From positions 3,844,001 through 3,908,000 of the forward strand of contig JARFXM010000003.1 of the NCBI GenBank assembly GCA_029532625.1: a stretch of 64,000 bases of DNA, written 5' to 3'. Shown here one piece after another: positions 11,036 to 23,025 of the stretch (position 1 is the first letter of the stretch; each line of letters begins with the position of its first letter). Origin of the DNA: Lomentospora prolificans. Its lineage: Eukaryota > Ascomycota > Sordariomycetes > Microascales > Microascaceae. A model generated the notes under the pieces. It saw only the letters and a program-made list of their open reading frames with translations, did not search any database and had not been told where the DNA came from. Both the position numbers and the translations under genes were made by a program.

Positions 11036-13302
11036 TCATATCCCGACAACGTCCATAGCATCGCTACCCTGGCCGGCCATGTCGACGACCTCTTTTTCTT
11101 CTTCCATCATCTCGATGAGGCTATCCAGATTCGCGTCGAGAGTCTCCGCATCGACTGGATCGAGGCACCGCTTAAGGAGTCGTCGGTATTGCTCAATCTT
11201 TTCTCCCGTTCCAACCATGCTGAGCGCTTCAACGTAATCCGATTCAGACTGCCGGAGGTCCTTGAGGAGCCCCGAAAGCTCGCGGGCCAATTGGAGCTTC
11301 GTTTCAAACGGTTCATCATTGACGTCGCCGTTCGTCATACTTATCTCCTGGTCCACTGCCGCCTGGACTTGGAGTCGATTCTGGTGTGATATCAGACTGA
11401 GAACATCGTACTTCGCGCGGTTCGCCTCGGCTGCGACCCTGTTTGCCACATCCTCCGGCTCTAGCTGAGCCTCCAACTCAGCAATCTGTTGGGTTAGAAT
11501 GCTGAGCTCCATTTGATTGTTTGCAAGGATCTGCCTCGCTTCCTTTTCCGCCATGTCTTTCTCGGCCCACTCTTCCTCGAATCCTTGGGCTAGGTCTTGT
11601 ATCTTATCGAAGATAAGGGGTGAAATCCGGGAGTGGACGGTGTTAGCAGCGTCCGACGAATATGACGCACCTAACTTCTTCGCGCTGGTGCGATCACCGG
11701 CGAGGGCATCTCGAAACGAGGTGTGGCGTTGCGAGTCGGGACCGAATGGCGATGACGAGCGTTGGGGTACTCGTTCCTTGGATTTCGTATTTAGCTCCAT
11801 GATGAGCTCCTCGGCTCGAATCCCTTCATTGTTGGGAATATCCGTTGAAGCATTGCGACCAATTAAGGACCGAATGCATTTGCGCGCGTTCCGCTTTGCC
11901 GCTAGATGAATAGCAGTGTTGCCTTCGTTATCCCGCGCGTCAATGAGCTGCTGGACGAACGCTGGGTCATGTGTTTCCATGAGTCTGTTCAAGATGTGAT
12001 CGAGGTAGTACCGAGAGCACGACTGCCCGGTGATCCGTTCGTTTCGGGTGGTAGCCGCATGATGGATAACGGTACAGCCCGAGTTATCCCTGGCGTCAAT
12101 AGTGTCTATAAGCTCCTTCATAACCAACGGAAAAGTGTCCTTTTCGTAACAGTTTGTAAAGTTCACAGCCCTCATGAACGGCGTCTCGCCGCGGACATTC
12201 TTGACAGTAAGGCTTGCCCCAAACCGCTTCAATTGCTTTATTACATCGACGTCACCCATGGCCGACGCCCAGTGGAGGGCGGTATGACCGTCGGTATCGA
12301 TGGGCCAATTAGGCTGGAAATTTGCCGGGGGCTCGGGGCGGTTTTCAGGTCTAGCCTTCTCATCCTTACAGAGCAGGAAATAGTCTAAAAGTTCATCTCC
12401 GTAGACAGAGTGCAGTTGTTCAATTGCGTCCTGCATGTCGTCACGCTTGCGCTTACGATGGCCCGTCGATGGCCCCATATCAAACCGATCGTCGTCACCC
12501 ATATACGAGGCAGATGCAACCGTGATGTTGTCAGGAGTATCGTCACCGCCAGCTTCATTCTCGTATTCTATTGGGGGTGGTGCAGCTACACACTTGTTAG
12601 GTGATGTGACAAGGCATCAATATAAAAAAAAAAAAAAAAAACATACTCCACTTGGGAATGGCCGGCTTTTTGGGTTGCTTGGGCTTGCTCGTATGTCGCG
12701 GGGCAGGTGGCGGGCTTTCGCTCCCGGCCTGATATTCAAAGATGGGCTTCAGCCGCTCATATACATTGTTTCTATGCGCAAGGGCTTCGCCTTGTTCTAG
12801 AGGGATCCATGTGCCTGTGCAAGTGGTTAACCAACGCTTCAATGAATGCTAGGACAATCCCCAGAGACCGAACCGAGGGGTGGGGAAACGAACCCTGGTA
12901 CTTTCCGTAGCCGCCTTGGATCTTCTCATGAACGTCCTTCTGAACCTCACGCTCCAAGATTCGAGTTCGAGATGGCTAGAAGATAACATGGTCAGTAATC
13001 CAGAGAGGATACCGTGTTGGCAGCGAGTTTGAAGGTACCTTGTCGAAGCCAGCAGCTTTAAGGATATGGGTGGCATTGATCCAGTTATCATGCCGCCTTC
13101 TCATCACACTCTCCTTCAAGTCGGGCCCAAAGAGGAATTCATATACGGGGATCTATTGGGAAAGCATTGATACGGATTAGAAAAGGGCAGCTCACTCTGA
13201 GATAGGATGTTGAAGTGGGGAACAGCTTAGCTGAGGGATAGAACTTACGCCACTATACGTCGCGCCGTATACGCCGGGGCCGTTTCCCGCAGGTTTCACC
13301 AT
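11036..13302 (-). CDS. MBP1: APSES/KilA-N plus ankyrin transcription factor (MBF subunit, Mbp1/Res2-like)
   Basis: Five exons by frame and splice signals: 13302-13249, 13152-13039, 12975-12894, 12814-12647 and 12585-11036. They join in frame to 655 aa. The N terminus carries the APSES/KilA-N DNA-binding domain (about residues 10-115), with VYEFLFG, RRRHDNWINATHILKAAGFDK and an ILEREVQ...GGYGKYQ-GTW block split over exons 2-4. A basic RKRKR patch lies near residue 185. Ankyrin repeats span about 235-395 (DGHTALHWASAMGDVD, EGNTAIHLAAKRN), and a long Glu/Leu-rich helical C terminus follows (about 480-640). Mbp1/Res2 family members dimerise with Swi6-type partners and bind ACGCG elements to drive G1/S genes. 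Swi6 orthologues have a degenerate DNA-binding domain, whereas this one is intact, favouring Mbp1/Res2. Three ACGCG cores lie about 160-185 bp upstream of the start. Confidence 0.93.
12624..12641. repeat. 18-nt A run at the 5' splice site of an MBP1 intron
   Basis: On the transcribed (minus) strand this is U18, beginning at the last base of the GTATGT donor (12646-12641) of the 61-nt intron 4 (12646-12586). U-rich tracts just after a 5' splice site are known to assist U1 snRNP through TIA-1/Nam8-type proteins. The length may vary through slippage. Confidence 0.8.
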
Positions 13303-13463
13303 CTTAGATATATCAATGGAAGAATCTAAGAATTGAAATTGATAGTAAGGATGTCGTCGGAGACGATGTTGGGAACCAAGCAGCCTTGTCTTCAGCCTGG
13401 CTTGGGGTGTTGGGGATTTGGCTGGGAGATTGGTTTGGTGCAAGAAATCATGAGGAAGGGGGT

Positions 13464-13488
13464 ACGCGAGGCAGACGCGCTGAACGCG
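13464..13488. promoter_or_regulatory. Cluster of three ACGCG (MCB-like) cores upstream of the MBP1-like gene
   Basis: ACGCG occurs at 13464-13468, 13475-13479 and 13484-13488, all on the plus strand; the last two are within an ACGCGCTG octamer. The cluster is about 162-186 bp upstream of the MBP1-like start codon. ACGCG is the core recognised by MBF, so autoregulation is a plausible inference, not shown by the sequence alone. Confidence 0.4.
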
Positions 13489-13807
13489 CTGGGGTCAAAA
13501 GGCCATTAATTTTACCCAAGTGGGGAAAGCGCCAATCTCACGTGATGGGTTCTGGCAGACCTTGGCGCTCCAACACAATGGATATTGTACATGAGATGGA
13601 AGCGGGGAGCCAGATTCATTACGTAAGCCGGACCAGACAGTAATTTGACGTCTTATATGCCATATACCTTCGTATTGACACTGTATTCAAGCTACCCTTG
13701 GACCAAGTGAAGCTCATATGCATAGTAATACCAGCTTCGATCCTTCTTACCACTGGCTGTCCACCAGTTTAACTTCAAATGATATTGATGTTAGCGCTGA
13801 CGCGAAT

Positions 13808-13832
13808 GACACGGATGACACGGATGACACGG
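13808..13832. repeat. 9-nt tandem repeat (GACACGGAT)
   Basis: Two full copies and a partial third copy, perfect in the overlapping part. A minor repeat with no evident function. Confidence 0.8.
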
Positions 13833-14537
13833 TATGTAACGGAATGGAGCTTAAATTTTGTCTGACCGCTTCTTCGGGGCCAGCTTGCGGTGCAGGACTG
13901 GATCTTTTGCTCTGTTGATGTTGAGAAAAGGGCTACGTCGCGAGGTAGGTTGGTTGGTAGACAAACTGCGAGGAGAAATCTGCGCGGCTAGTCAAGTTGT
14001 CGATAGCCAGCGGTGTGTGTTAGCTGCTGTTCCAAGTAACTCGGCCGTGAAGGCGAGCAATAATTCCAACCCCTTATTTGATGGCAATGTAATACAAGCA
14101 CACTCTTTCCTCTTTCTTCACTCCTGGGGGATTTCCGCGGGAGCTACGAGAGATTAGGAGTGCAAATCTCCAATGCGACCAAAGCAAGGGGAGTACTTGT
14201 ATTAGTACAGGTCAAGAAGACACAGCGCAGGGGTTTTGCTGCCTCCATCGACCTTATTTTCCTGCCGCCAGGCATCCCTACGGCTGCAACGCCAAATCCT
14301 CATCTTACGTGTGTTGTCAGATCTTTTGGTAAGCAAGCTATCAGTAAATATATTAATTGAGAGGTCGACAGTTTCCCTGGGGAATTGTTGTGTGAAAATA
14401 TTATTCTCAACCCCCGTCTGGATTCCCCATCGTCAAAATCATTGATCCGAGCCTTTTACATTCTCGGCAGCTATTGAAGGTAGGACGAGGTGATTCAATC
14501 AAGACCCAGACCAACAATTCACAGTTTGTGCTCCACA

Positions 14538-16258
14538 ATGACTGCCACCCCCAACAAACGCGTTGCAGTTATCGGCGCCGGTAAGCCAAGCCCGTTAGCC
14601 CCATCACCAACAAGAAGAACGATTCAGACGGTATCTCGCGACCATTCTGACCTCTTTCATCCGACAATTAGGCCTCACAGGGCTCGTGGCCATCAAGGAG
14701 TGCCTGTCTGAAGGGCTCTCGGTGCAATGCTTTGAAAAGCAAGGCCACATCGGCGGCCAGTGGGCCTACACGCCAGATACCCCTGAGGATGTTCACTCAT
14801 CCATCTATCATGGCTGCATTCTTAATTCGTGCCGTGACACGTCAAGCTTCAGTGATTTCCCACTTGATCCAGCGCGGTACCCGGATTACTTCAGCCATTC
14901 CCTCCAATTAAGGTACCTGAACGAGTATGCCGACCACTTCGGTATCAAGAAGCACATCCAATTCAACACGCAAGTGCTCGAGTGTATCCCTGAAGCCAAG
15001 GGCGGATGGAGCGTAAAGGTGCAGGTAAACGGGGGCACGCCCGAGGAGCATCACTTTGATGCCCTCATGTGCGCGTCCGGTGCGCTCGCCAAACCTGTTA
15101 TTCCGGACTTCGCCGGTCGCGATAACTTCAAAGGGGAATTCCTCCACAGCCATTACTATCGAACGCCCGGGCCATTCGAAGGCAAGAGGGTAGCGATTAT
15201 CGGGCTAGGAAGCTCCGCTGTGGACATCGCGTGCGAAATTGGACCGCAGGCGAAGGAACTGCACCTTATCACGCGGCGCGGCGGGTGGGTTCTGCCTCGC
15301 TACATTCTGGGGAAGCCGCTCGAGGCGTGGGATGGTACGTTTGCGCCACATCGCTCCTTTGCTTTTGTTTGTCCCGGTCGTATCTAGAGCTAACAGTGGA
15401 GCAGACCGCGCGACGCAGACTTGGCTTCCACATAGCGTGAGCGAATGGCTCCAAACAAAGCTACTCACTTTTGTCGAAGGGAAGCCCCCCAAGGAGCTTC
15501 AATGCGACCACGGGATCCTTGCGCAGAATCCTACTATTCGAGGCGACTTCAATGAAAAGGTTCGCACGGGTCTTGTCAAAGCCCATCGGGCAGGTGTAGA
15601 GGCGTTCAACGAGACCGGCCTTTTGCTCACAACCAGTACTCAACTTGATGTCGATGTCGTCATCTGCGCGACGGGGTATAGCTTGACTGAGATGCCCTAC
15701 TTGCCCAAGGATGCCGTCGTCAGCCACGAACTGCCTGCTCCCCACATTGACCTTTATAAATTCTTGGTTTCTCCTTGGTACGACAACCTCTATGTCCTCG
15801 GGCGTGTCGAGGTGTTTGGTCCGCTCGCCTCCACATCCGAAGCTCAGGCCCGTGTAGCGGCTGCGATGGTATCCGGGAAGCTCTCCAAGCCGAGCCACGA
15901 CGAGATGATGAAATCGATCCGGGAGAATCGAGCGAAGGTATCCAAACGCTTCATAGACAGCCCCCGCCACTTCCTCACCGTTCACGCAGTGGAGTACATC
16001 GACGGTCTCTTAGGTCCCTTGGGCTGTGCTCCCTCGGTAGGCAAGGTCTTGGGAAGAGCATTTCGAGGGAATCCAATTCGTGCCCTGAGTGTCTTCATGG
16101 CGGTTTACTTTGGCGTTCCAAGCAGCGCTCAGTGGAGGCTCTTTGGCTACGGGAGCAATGAAAAGCTCGCCGTGGCGACGGTGCTAAGGATTGCTCATGG
16201 CGAGGAGAAGTTGTCCGAGGTGGAGAAGCAGATTCTTGGATCCGCTGCAACCGTTTGA
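14538..16258 (+). CDS. Flavin-containing monooxygenase (class B, FMO family)
   Basis: Three exons: 14538-14580, 14672-15334 and 15405-16258. They join in frame to 519 aa. The FAD-binding Rossmann motif (VIGAG-LTGL, about residues 11-19) is split by intron 1. An FMO-type fingerprint FxGxxxHxxxY is at F167, G169, H173 and Y177. The NADPH-binding GLGSSA is near 192-197, and the C-terminal family motif reads VVICATGYSL. Enzymes of this family use NADPH and O2 to oxygenate soft nucleophiles (N or S) or carbonyls. The substrate cannot be read from the sequence. No polyketide or peptide synthetase gene lies nearby, so a secondary-metabolite role is unsupported. The protein has no clear signal peptide. 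Length is normal for fungal FMOs. Confidence 0.9.
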
Positions 16259-19200
16259 CTAATAACCAAATGATCCCTTCTTTCCCTTTGGATAGGGCTG
16301 GAGGGGATCGTCTTCTTTGCTTCTTGTCACACCTGCCCGTCTGGAGTAGGACTCGTATTTATTGGCCACCACCAACATTCCTTGTCGATGCCATTTTCTT
16401 ATGTTGTAGGGAGTGCCCACCTAGAATCGGCGGTACCAAAGGTGCAAGGTGTCGCTGTGTCTGCTACGAGCTTGGTTTCTATACGATTGTGGAGCCAGAT
16501 CCGGGGTTCATCACCTACTTGGCTATTAATCATGTACTACTTTATTCCCCCCGGGTTTATTCTTCGTATTAATATATCCACGTTTGCTTGTATCTCCCCA
16601 GTTGATCACCACGGCCACAGACTGGTACGTATATCTCACCTGGCTGACGAGTCAGAGCGCACGCTACAATTTATTCCTCCTATAGATGACAATGCATCCA
16701 TTGCAAAGACGATTCTTTGAGGAAGAGCCATGGCAACCGGCCGTTTCTGGACATGGACGAAGGACGCACGTGGCTCTTTAAGAGGTCGGCAACCTGTTGG
16801 TGGTGTTAGTGAGCTGCTCCGTAGCACGGACATACTTGTCCCTCCATCAAGATAACTCCAAGCGCCTCCTACTACAAGATGGCTCAGCATTGGATTTAGT
16901 GATCACGCACCCGCCATTGATCGATTCGTAGCTGGCCAGACGGGCGCTATTATTAGGCTCAAGCTACCCCCGGAATCCACAAAATCTCCGGGCATCGGCG
17001 CACAAGCACCCACATCATACATTAAACGACGCCCCGGCCGTCTTGCTACATCGCGTTCCCTACAAGCTCCCTCCACCTGACGCTGACGGGGAGCACTCTA
17101 TTTTCCTCGTATATGTTGGCACGACCGAGGAAGGCAGACCTGTAGGAGCAGCAACTTCACAAAAAGACATCGAGCGATGACGCAGGTTTCCCCGCTTCGC
17201 TGGGGCTGGCTGGACCAACGCAAAAGGGCTCCCTGGAACCCGTCGTTACATTGTGGAAACTAGCATGTCTGGCTGGCATTCACAGCCGGTGGTCCCCATC
17301 TGTTGTGCTAGGGGTCGAACACGAGGCTCCGCCAGGCTGCCGGCATGGCCCGTGGTGAGCCCGGATTATCTTCTTTGCTAGGAGCTAGGAGTTGGCAATG
17401 TTACCGTAGTCGAGGTTGTCTAAAACAGCCTGCGAATTGAAGAAGAAAAGCGGCCATCCCACGTTCTTTAGAGCGACCTTCTTGGCACGTTACATCTAGA
17501 GATAACAAAATCATGCATGACTTACCTGACTGTCTACGGATGAGAGTCCGTTGTGAACCCAGGGAAACGGCCCTTCCGACGAGGCATGGCTAATTTCACC
17601 CTTATTCCTTACAGCCTGGTAATATTCTTCCTACTGCTTAGCCTCAGGCGTCGAGTGGAGTGGTTCGACCTTGAGACGGACGGACCTCGGGGCCTTCCTC
17701 GAGCGGGTTCTCCCGGCGTCCAAGAAGCAACGAGATCGACGGGGTCATTCCGACCGCCTTGTCCAGTCAGACCCAAAAATAGCAGAGTTGGGCAGGTGAG
17801 GCCGATGCACCCGCATGGCAAACGCCGTATTACCAGGCCGGACGTCGTTTGCCACTAAGCTTTCCGAGAACCAGGTAAGCCAGGGCGTTTGACAACTGGG
17901 AGCGGTCGAGCCGTTGCATGAAAAGCGCGTGTCGCTTTTCGAAGGAGCCACGGCAGCATCCGATACTTTTGCCCTTTTCTAATCATCACCCTCCCCCTTT
18001 ACCGGGTTGGCTGAAATTGCAAGACTCGATGGCAAGACATACAGCCGGACTAAGACGGAGACGTTGCGATGCGCTCCAGTGAACAAAAAGATCGACGCAA
18101 GTCACTGGGCGGCTGGGTGTTTGAATACGAGGACGAGGTGGGTACGGGAGCAGCGAGATGTCAATGATATTCACCAATGCCAGCCGGTTGAGTAACACTG
18201 GAGGTTCAGTGCTCCCCACAAGCCCGGCGCAGCGTAGCAACGGGATCGGCAGATCGATCTCCTATTAGTGCAGTAGCGCGCATGATAAAAATGGCATTCG
18301 GTCGAGGCTTGGACAACTGACGTACAAATACGGCCGGTAGAGGCTGGCATCAAGAGCAGGGACCCTTGGATTTCAGGGTTAATAGAGGAAATACTGAGAT
18401 TTACTGATCCAGTTTGACACATTGGTATATTGGCGTGTCTCAGCGCCAAGGTACATCCATCAAGGATGCGGCACAAACAGCCAGCAAGCTTTGAGCCCAG
18501 CTGGCGCTGTGAAATAGTCCAGCCAGCTGAGGGCTGGTCACTGAGCCCGGCACTGGAGCTCGTCATGTGCTAGCCTAAAATCTTGGAGGTCTGGTTGATC
18601 AATCGGCCGCTTACCGCCAGCCTGGCCAGCTAACAACCCAGCCCCTGTTTTACTCAGCATCCACTGATAATTGATCGATCAATCATTGATGAATCCGCTG
18701 TAACGTTCAATCTCGTCCTTATTGTTTGCTTTTGCTTGAAACGGATGCTGATATTTCCACCCTCCATCCCTGCATAGACGAACTATCCATCGTATAATAC
18801 ACCTAAGCAAAGCGTCTAGAATATTACATGTAAGATCGGTCAGGCAGGATCCTGAGCTTCGTTGGGCTGCCAGCCCGTATTCAGGATTTTCAGCACGGCG
18901 AGTGACCCGAGCATGGCCTCAAAGAACACTGCTTTCTCAAGTGGCCCCAGCCCGAATAGTGGACTCCCTAAACAAACAAATTCTCGTAAAAAGCCAAGAA
19001 TATACGGAGTAACGGCCCAGGGATGCATGGACTTCTCGCCATGTCGCAGGGAGCGGGTCCCGCCATTGGGCAAAAAGCAGATACCTAGGCTGGCGAGCTT
19101 CTGTCGGCTATGCGGCTGGCGATATGACGCTCCAATCTCCAGAAGCTCCCCACCACCGCCCAACACGAGGATTGACAGACATGCTGGCCGTCTAATGCTA

Positions 19201-19494
19201 CCGTTCCAGGCCACCGTACCACCTATCCGCGAGAACTGGATCTCGTTCTTCCTTTTCGACATTCCGAGGCTCTAGCCGTCGCTTGGCTTTTTTCGTGTTA
19301 CCCGGTTTACCCGCTCCTGGCATTCCAGGCCTTGTTGTGTATATAAGGAGGATATGGTATCGCGAGTTCTAGCTTTTGGATCCCGACTCATCATCCAGCA
19401 TCAGAATCAACCCAAGACTCTTTGACTCCTCCTGCATCTCCAACCTGATACTTGGCGAGCCTCGAGTTCTTTACAAACCCAAACACAAAATACA
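16259..19494. other. Intergenic region upstream of the cerato-platanin gene
   Basis: About 3.2 kb with no gene I can support. Both strands are open over 18840-19275 (140 codons from an ATG on the minus strand), but neither frame shows a known domain. CCAGC/GCTGG motifs recur at 18480-18640. The last 200 bp form the cerato-platanin promoter. Confidence 0.45.
19338..19346 (+). promoter_or_regulatory. TATA box of the cerato-platanin gene
   Basis: The sequence TGTATATAAGG lies about 150 bp upstream of the start codon, a good TATA match. TATA-box promoters are typical of highly expressed, inducible secreted-protein genes in fungi. The distance leaves room for a 5' UTR of about 100-120 nt. Confidence 0.6.
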
Positions 19495-20046
19495 ATGAAG
19501 TTCACCGCCGTCACCAGCGCTCTTGCTCTTGCCGCCTCGGCCACCGCCGCCTCCGGTATGCCAACTGCTTCAAACTTTCTACCTTATGTGTTGGCTCGCT
19601 AGAAATAGGGTGTATGTGCTAACATATCCATGCAGTCGGTTACGACCAGGGCTTCGACGACGGCTCCCGCTCCATGCTCACCGTGAGCTGCTCAGACGGC
19701 TCCCACGGTCTCGCTTCCAGATTCCCTACCCAGGGCAATCTTCCCAACTTCCCCCATATTGGTGGCGTCCCTGCCATTGAGGGTTGGAACTCCGCGAACG
19801 TAAGTAGATGCTTCCCATCTCCGAACCACGCCAACCTCGCTAACGCAGTGCAACAACTCGTAGTGCGGCTCTTGCTGGAAGCTCACCTACAATGGAAAAA
19901 GCATCTACGTTCTCGGCATTGATCACTCCACTAGCTTCAACATTGCCCTCGGCGCCATGAACGACCTCACTAATGGCAACGCTGTCGGCCTCGGAAGGGT
20001 GGAGGCCACGGCTGAGCAGGTCAGCTCATCTTTCTGCGGTCTCTAA
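19495..20046 (+). CDS. Cerato-platanin family secreted protein
   Basis: Three exons: 19495-19555, 19636-19799 and 19864-20046, giving 135 aa. Residues 1-18/20 form a classic Ala-rich signal peptide. The mature region starts near the VGYD segment and has the family hallmarks: GYDQGF...SRS, VSCSDGS, a CGSCW pair, a GKSIYVLGIDH stretch and a C-terminal FCGL. Four cysteines (about C39, C76, C79 and C133) fit the family's two disulfides. These small beta-barrel proteins are secreted or wall-associated, bind chitin oligomers, and act as elicitors of plant defence in many plant-associated fungi. Intron 2 has two possible acceptors; only the second (AG at 19862-19863) keeps the frame open. Confidence 0.94.
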
Positions 20047-21565
20047 TTTTCTCATAGACATTCGACTTCTAATGTTAATATCCATTGGTGGGGCGATCTC
20101 TCCCGTCCTCACTTTGGGTTCGCGCGCCGGGGGGGCGGGGGGCGTTTGAAAGATATGAAAGATATGAAGGATATAATTGAGATCTCTTAAGCGTATATGG
20201 GAGATCTTAAGTGGATGCGCCTTCTGGGGGGAGACGAAACGTTACGATTGTAATTACACTATAGACGACCTACACATTCCTTAATGACAGCATAATTCAA
20301 GCGATACATGGACTTGCGCTTCCAGATGGCCCGTCGGGGCTATGCGAGACTCACTCGTACTAGAGACCCATGAACATTCTTCGCTTGCAAATACACTATT
20401 CCGGTGGGCAAAATATATAAAGCCGTACGGGACGATATCGACATATTGATCCGTGGCGGAAGGCCGGTTCGGGAGAAGCAGTGGCGCCTGCAGGATGACG
20501 CAGCATGGCCAGACCACAAAGCACTGCAATGGGTAAAGGTGGATAGTGAGTACTCGGGTGCATTAATTGGAACGGCGTCTAAACGCACCGAGCGGCTGAT
20601 GCGGAACTTTAAACATGACCCCTCCCAAAAGTATCGTGAGATTGTAAGCTAGAATGAAGCTAGAGTGATGGCGGAAGAGAAACAACCCGGCCCCGCAAAC
20701 AGGTCAGGAAGCGGAGACAGCCTCTGCTGCTAACGATGGCTAGCTTTAGCTAATCAGTAGGTGAGGCTGGCAATGGGGCAAACTGCAATGTTGCAATGTG
20801 GGGGAGGGGCAATCACTCCTTGTGCTGGCTCTCTCTTTAGCTCCTTCTGGATGCGCCAGTCACGGACTGACTAAGAAAATAAGCCAGCTGGACTGCAGCC
20901 TCCTTCGCAGCGAGGCACCCATTTTACAGTTGGTGATTGATTGAATCCCTGTTCGCCGCTGCCTCCTCCTCAGCCACCTGGCAGCTAGCTCTGTTCTTCC
21001 TGCGGATGGGCCTGGGAATCCTCTGGTATTCTTTTTCCTTCCATCGTACGGCCAGCTACTTCAAACTCTGTTCGCCGTCCGTCGTTGTAGTTTTCACCCT
21101 TTTTACTGCCTTGGAACTATCGGCTGGTGCTGGAGTGTTGGCGGCCCCGTTGGAAACCGTGCCCCGTCCCGGTGTTATCTCCAACCCCGGGCAGAACTGG
21201 GTTAGGTTGACCTTAGGTTGGGCGACACGCAATACAACGCTCGCTGCTCCCCAGATGCGAGAGTTTCAACATCGATTCTCCCTTTCCATCCCGTAGACAC
21301 CAAGTGCGGAAATCAAACTCTCGCAAGTGGTTATCCCACGCCAACTCTCCCAGTTAGGAAACCACCTGATAGCCACCGAAAACGCTTTTCCGCGGCTTGA
21401 GCAGCTTTCTAAGCGCCGCCTGCTCAGGCCCTGATCGTTACGTTCCCTAGCCTACGTCCTCACATCGACATCAAAGGAGAGCGCGCTGGTTCTTAAGAGG
21501 ACTGTTTCTCCTGAAGCCAGCACTCAGTTCTCACCTCGTTGTTGAGCGCCTGCCTCGAGCCCCAG
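20047..21565. other. Intergenic region, cerato-platanin to F-box-like gene
   Basis: About 1.5 kb. It contains a G-rich tract at 20129-20143 and three copies of a 9-mer GAA(A/G)GATAT at 20148-20174. Open frames at 20404-20652 and 20937-21296 start with GTG and TTG and match nothing I know, so I do not call genes. Confidence 0.45.
20148..20174. repeat. 9-nt tandem repeat (GAAAGATAT)
   Basis: Three consecutive copies, the third with one A to G change. It lies downstream of the cerato-platanin gene. Confidence 0.8.
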
Positions 21566-23025
21566 ATGCAGAAAATCACTTTCACTTCGCTCCCGACGGA
21601 GCTTCACTTCCAGATACTCTCGTACCTGGACGTTGACCCTCCATCTTACTCGAGGTTCACCAACAGACCGACCCCTCACATGCTGGAGTCAGAATCAGAG
21701 CGCCCACTAAAAAACGCCTCGGAAGTCAACAAGAAATGGCGAAGTGTCGCGCTCCCGCTCCTCTTCCGGCACACGATCTGGAGGCTCCAGCCCTATCGTC
21801 TAATACAGCTGAGCGACTGTACAAACCCTAGAGATATTAGACTCATCAAGTTTCTCATAGATCACAACATTTGCGACCGTATCGATAGCATGGTTTTACT
21901 CGTCGAGCCGCCACTTGATGACGATGACGAAGTTGATATCCAACCTCCCCCGGAGGCTTTGCTCGCCAACTGTGAGATTCTTTGGGATACTTTGTTCTCG
22001 GTTATTGACCCTCTGAGATTTACTATAATCTCACGCCCGGCTCGCTTCGGTCTGCTCCTGGCCATTCCTCTTGATTTTAGAGAGTACTGGAGCTACGGCA
22101 GCCACGAGCACATCCTCTCCTTCTCTCGCGATAGTCGCTTCGTCACCCCGCCTCCCCAACTACCTGCAAGCGATTCAGTGCTTTCCATTCGTAGCAAGCT
22201 TTTCACCATAAGACCCTGGACCGCGACCCTCCTAAACGAGGGCTGCAATCTGGGCGTCTACAGAACATATGACCATCACCGCAAGCACCCTCCCTCCATC
22301 CTGTCCGCCCTCCTATCCGGTCCCCACACGGCCGGCCTGCACACCTTCCTCGCCGACCGCCCTCTGCTAGCCCCTTCTGTTCAAGACTTTAGTTATATTG
22401 CTGAATTCCCCATTGCCGACCACTTCCTAAAGCTCGTCCAACACCTCCCGCTCCTTCGCCGTTTGTATGTCCAGCTAGTGCCTAAACCACACATCCTGAA
22501 GGATGATTATGAGATGCGCAACATTGATCCGCGGGATCTTTGGATGGAGCGGAACGCATCGTACGCCGCTCTCATGACGAGCCTGTTTACTTGGACGCCG
22601 TCGACGAACTGGCGATCCCTGCGCGTGTTCGAGAGCGGAGACACGGCCGATAAAGTAGGAACACCTTCATCTAAAAACCGACAACCCTCTTTAATCTAGT
22701 AACCCATGCTAACCACGTGTAATCTCCCTCGACAGCAAGCTTGGGATATGGCAGCTCACTTCGTACTCCATGCGCAGACTAAGAAATGGGCTATTGAGCG
22801 CGAAGGGGTCTTTGTTTGGGAGGAACCCGATGGCAAAAAAGCCCAAAAGTAGGTCCTAATCACATACCCCAAGAGACCACACTATTTGCGGAGAGAAGAG
22901 GGAGCTGACTCGTTGTTTCTTTTTCTTCTTTACTCTCCAGCGAGGGCAACTTGGAACGCCTTGCCTTTCGAGGAGTAGAGGTACTACCCTTTCCTACTAT
23001 TGCCAACTATCTCCACGACCTGTAG
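21566..23025 (+). CDS. F-box-like protein
   Basis: Three exons: 21566-22654, 22736-22848 and 22941-23025, joining in frame to 428 aa. The frame is open further upstream only from a TTG, so the ATG at 21566 is used. Residues about 5-50 look like an F-box: SLPTELHFQILSYLD, then VNKKWRSVALPLLFRHTIW. Fungal F-box proteins usually recruit substrates to an SCF ubiquitin ligase through Skp1. The rest lacks recognisable WD40 or leucine-rich repeats, as is usual for the large uncharacterised F-box families of Pezizomycotina. The last two exons are supported only by frame continuity and consensus splice sites. If intron 2 is retained, translation stops at a TAG spanning the donor (22849-22851 region). 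Confidence 0.75.

Larger units (their letters stand above)
13303..14537. other. Divergent intergenic region, MBP1-like to flavin monooxygenase
   Basis: A promoter region for two divergent genes. Besides the ACGCG cluster it has a short tandem repeat of GACACGGAT (about 2.7 copies, 13808-13832). I see no coding exon with a recognisable domain. Confidence 0.5.

Noticed and set aside
14538..20046. Possible secondary-metabolite or effector cluster (monooxygenase plus cerato-platanin)
   Set aside because: No backbone synthase, transporter pair or pathway regulator is present, and the two genes are 3 kb apart with no shared feature.
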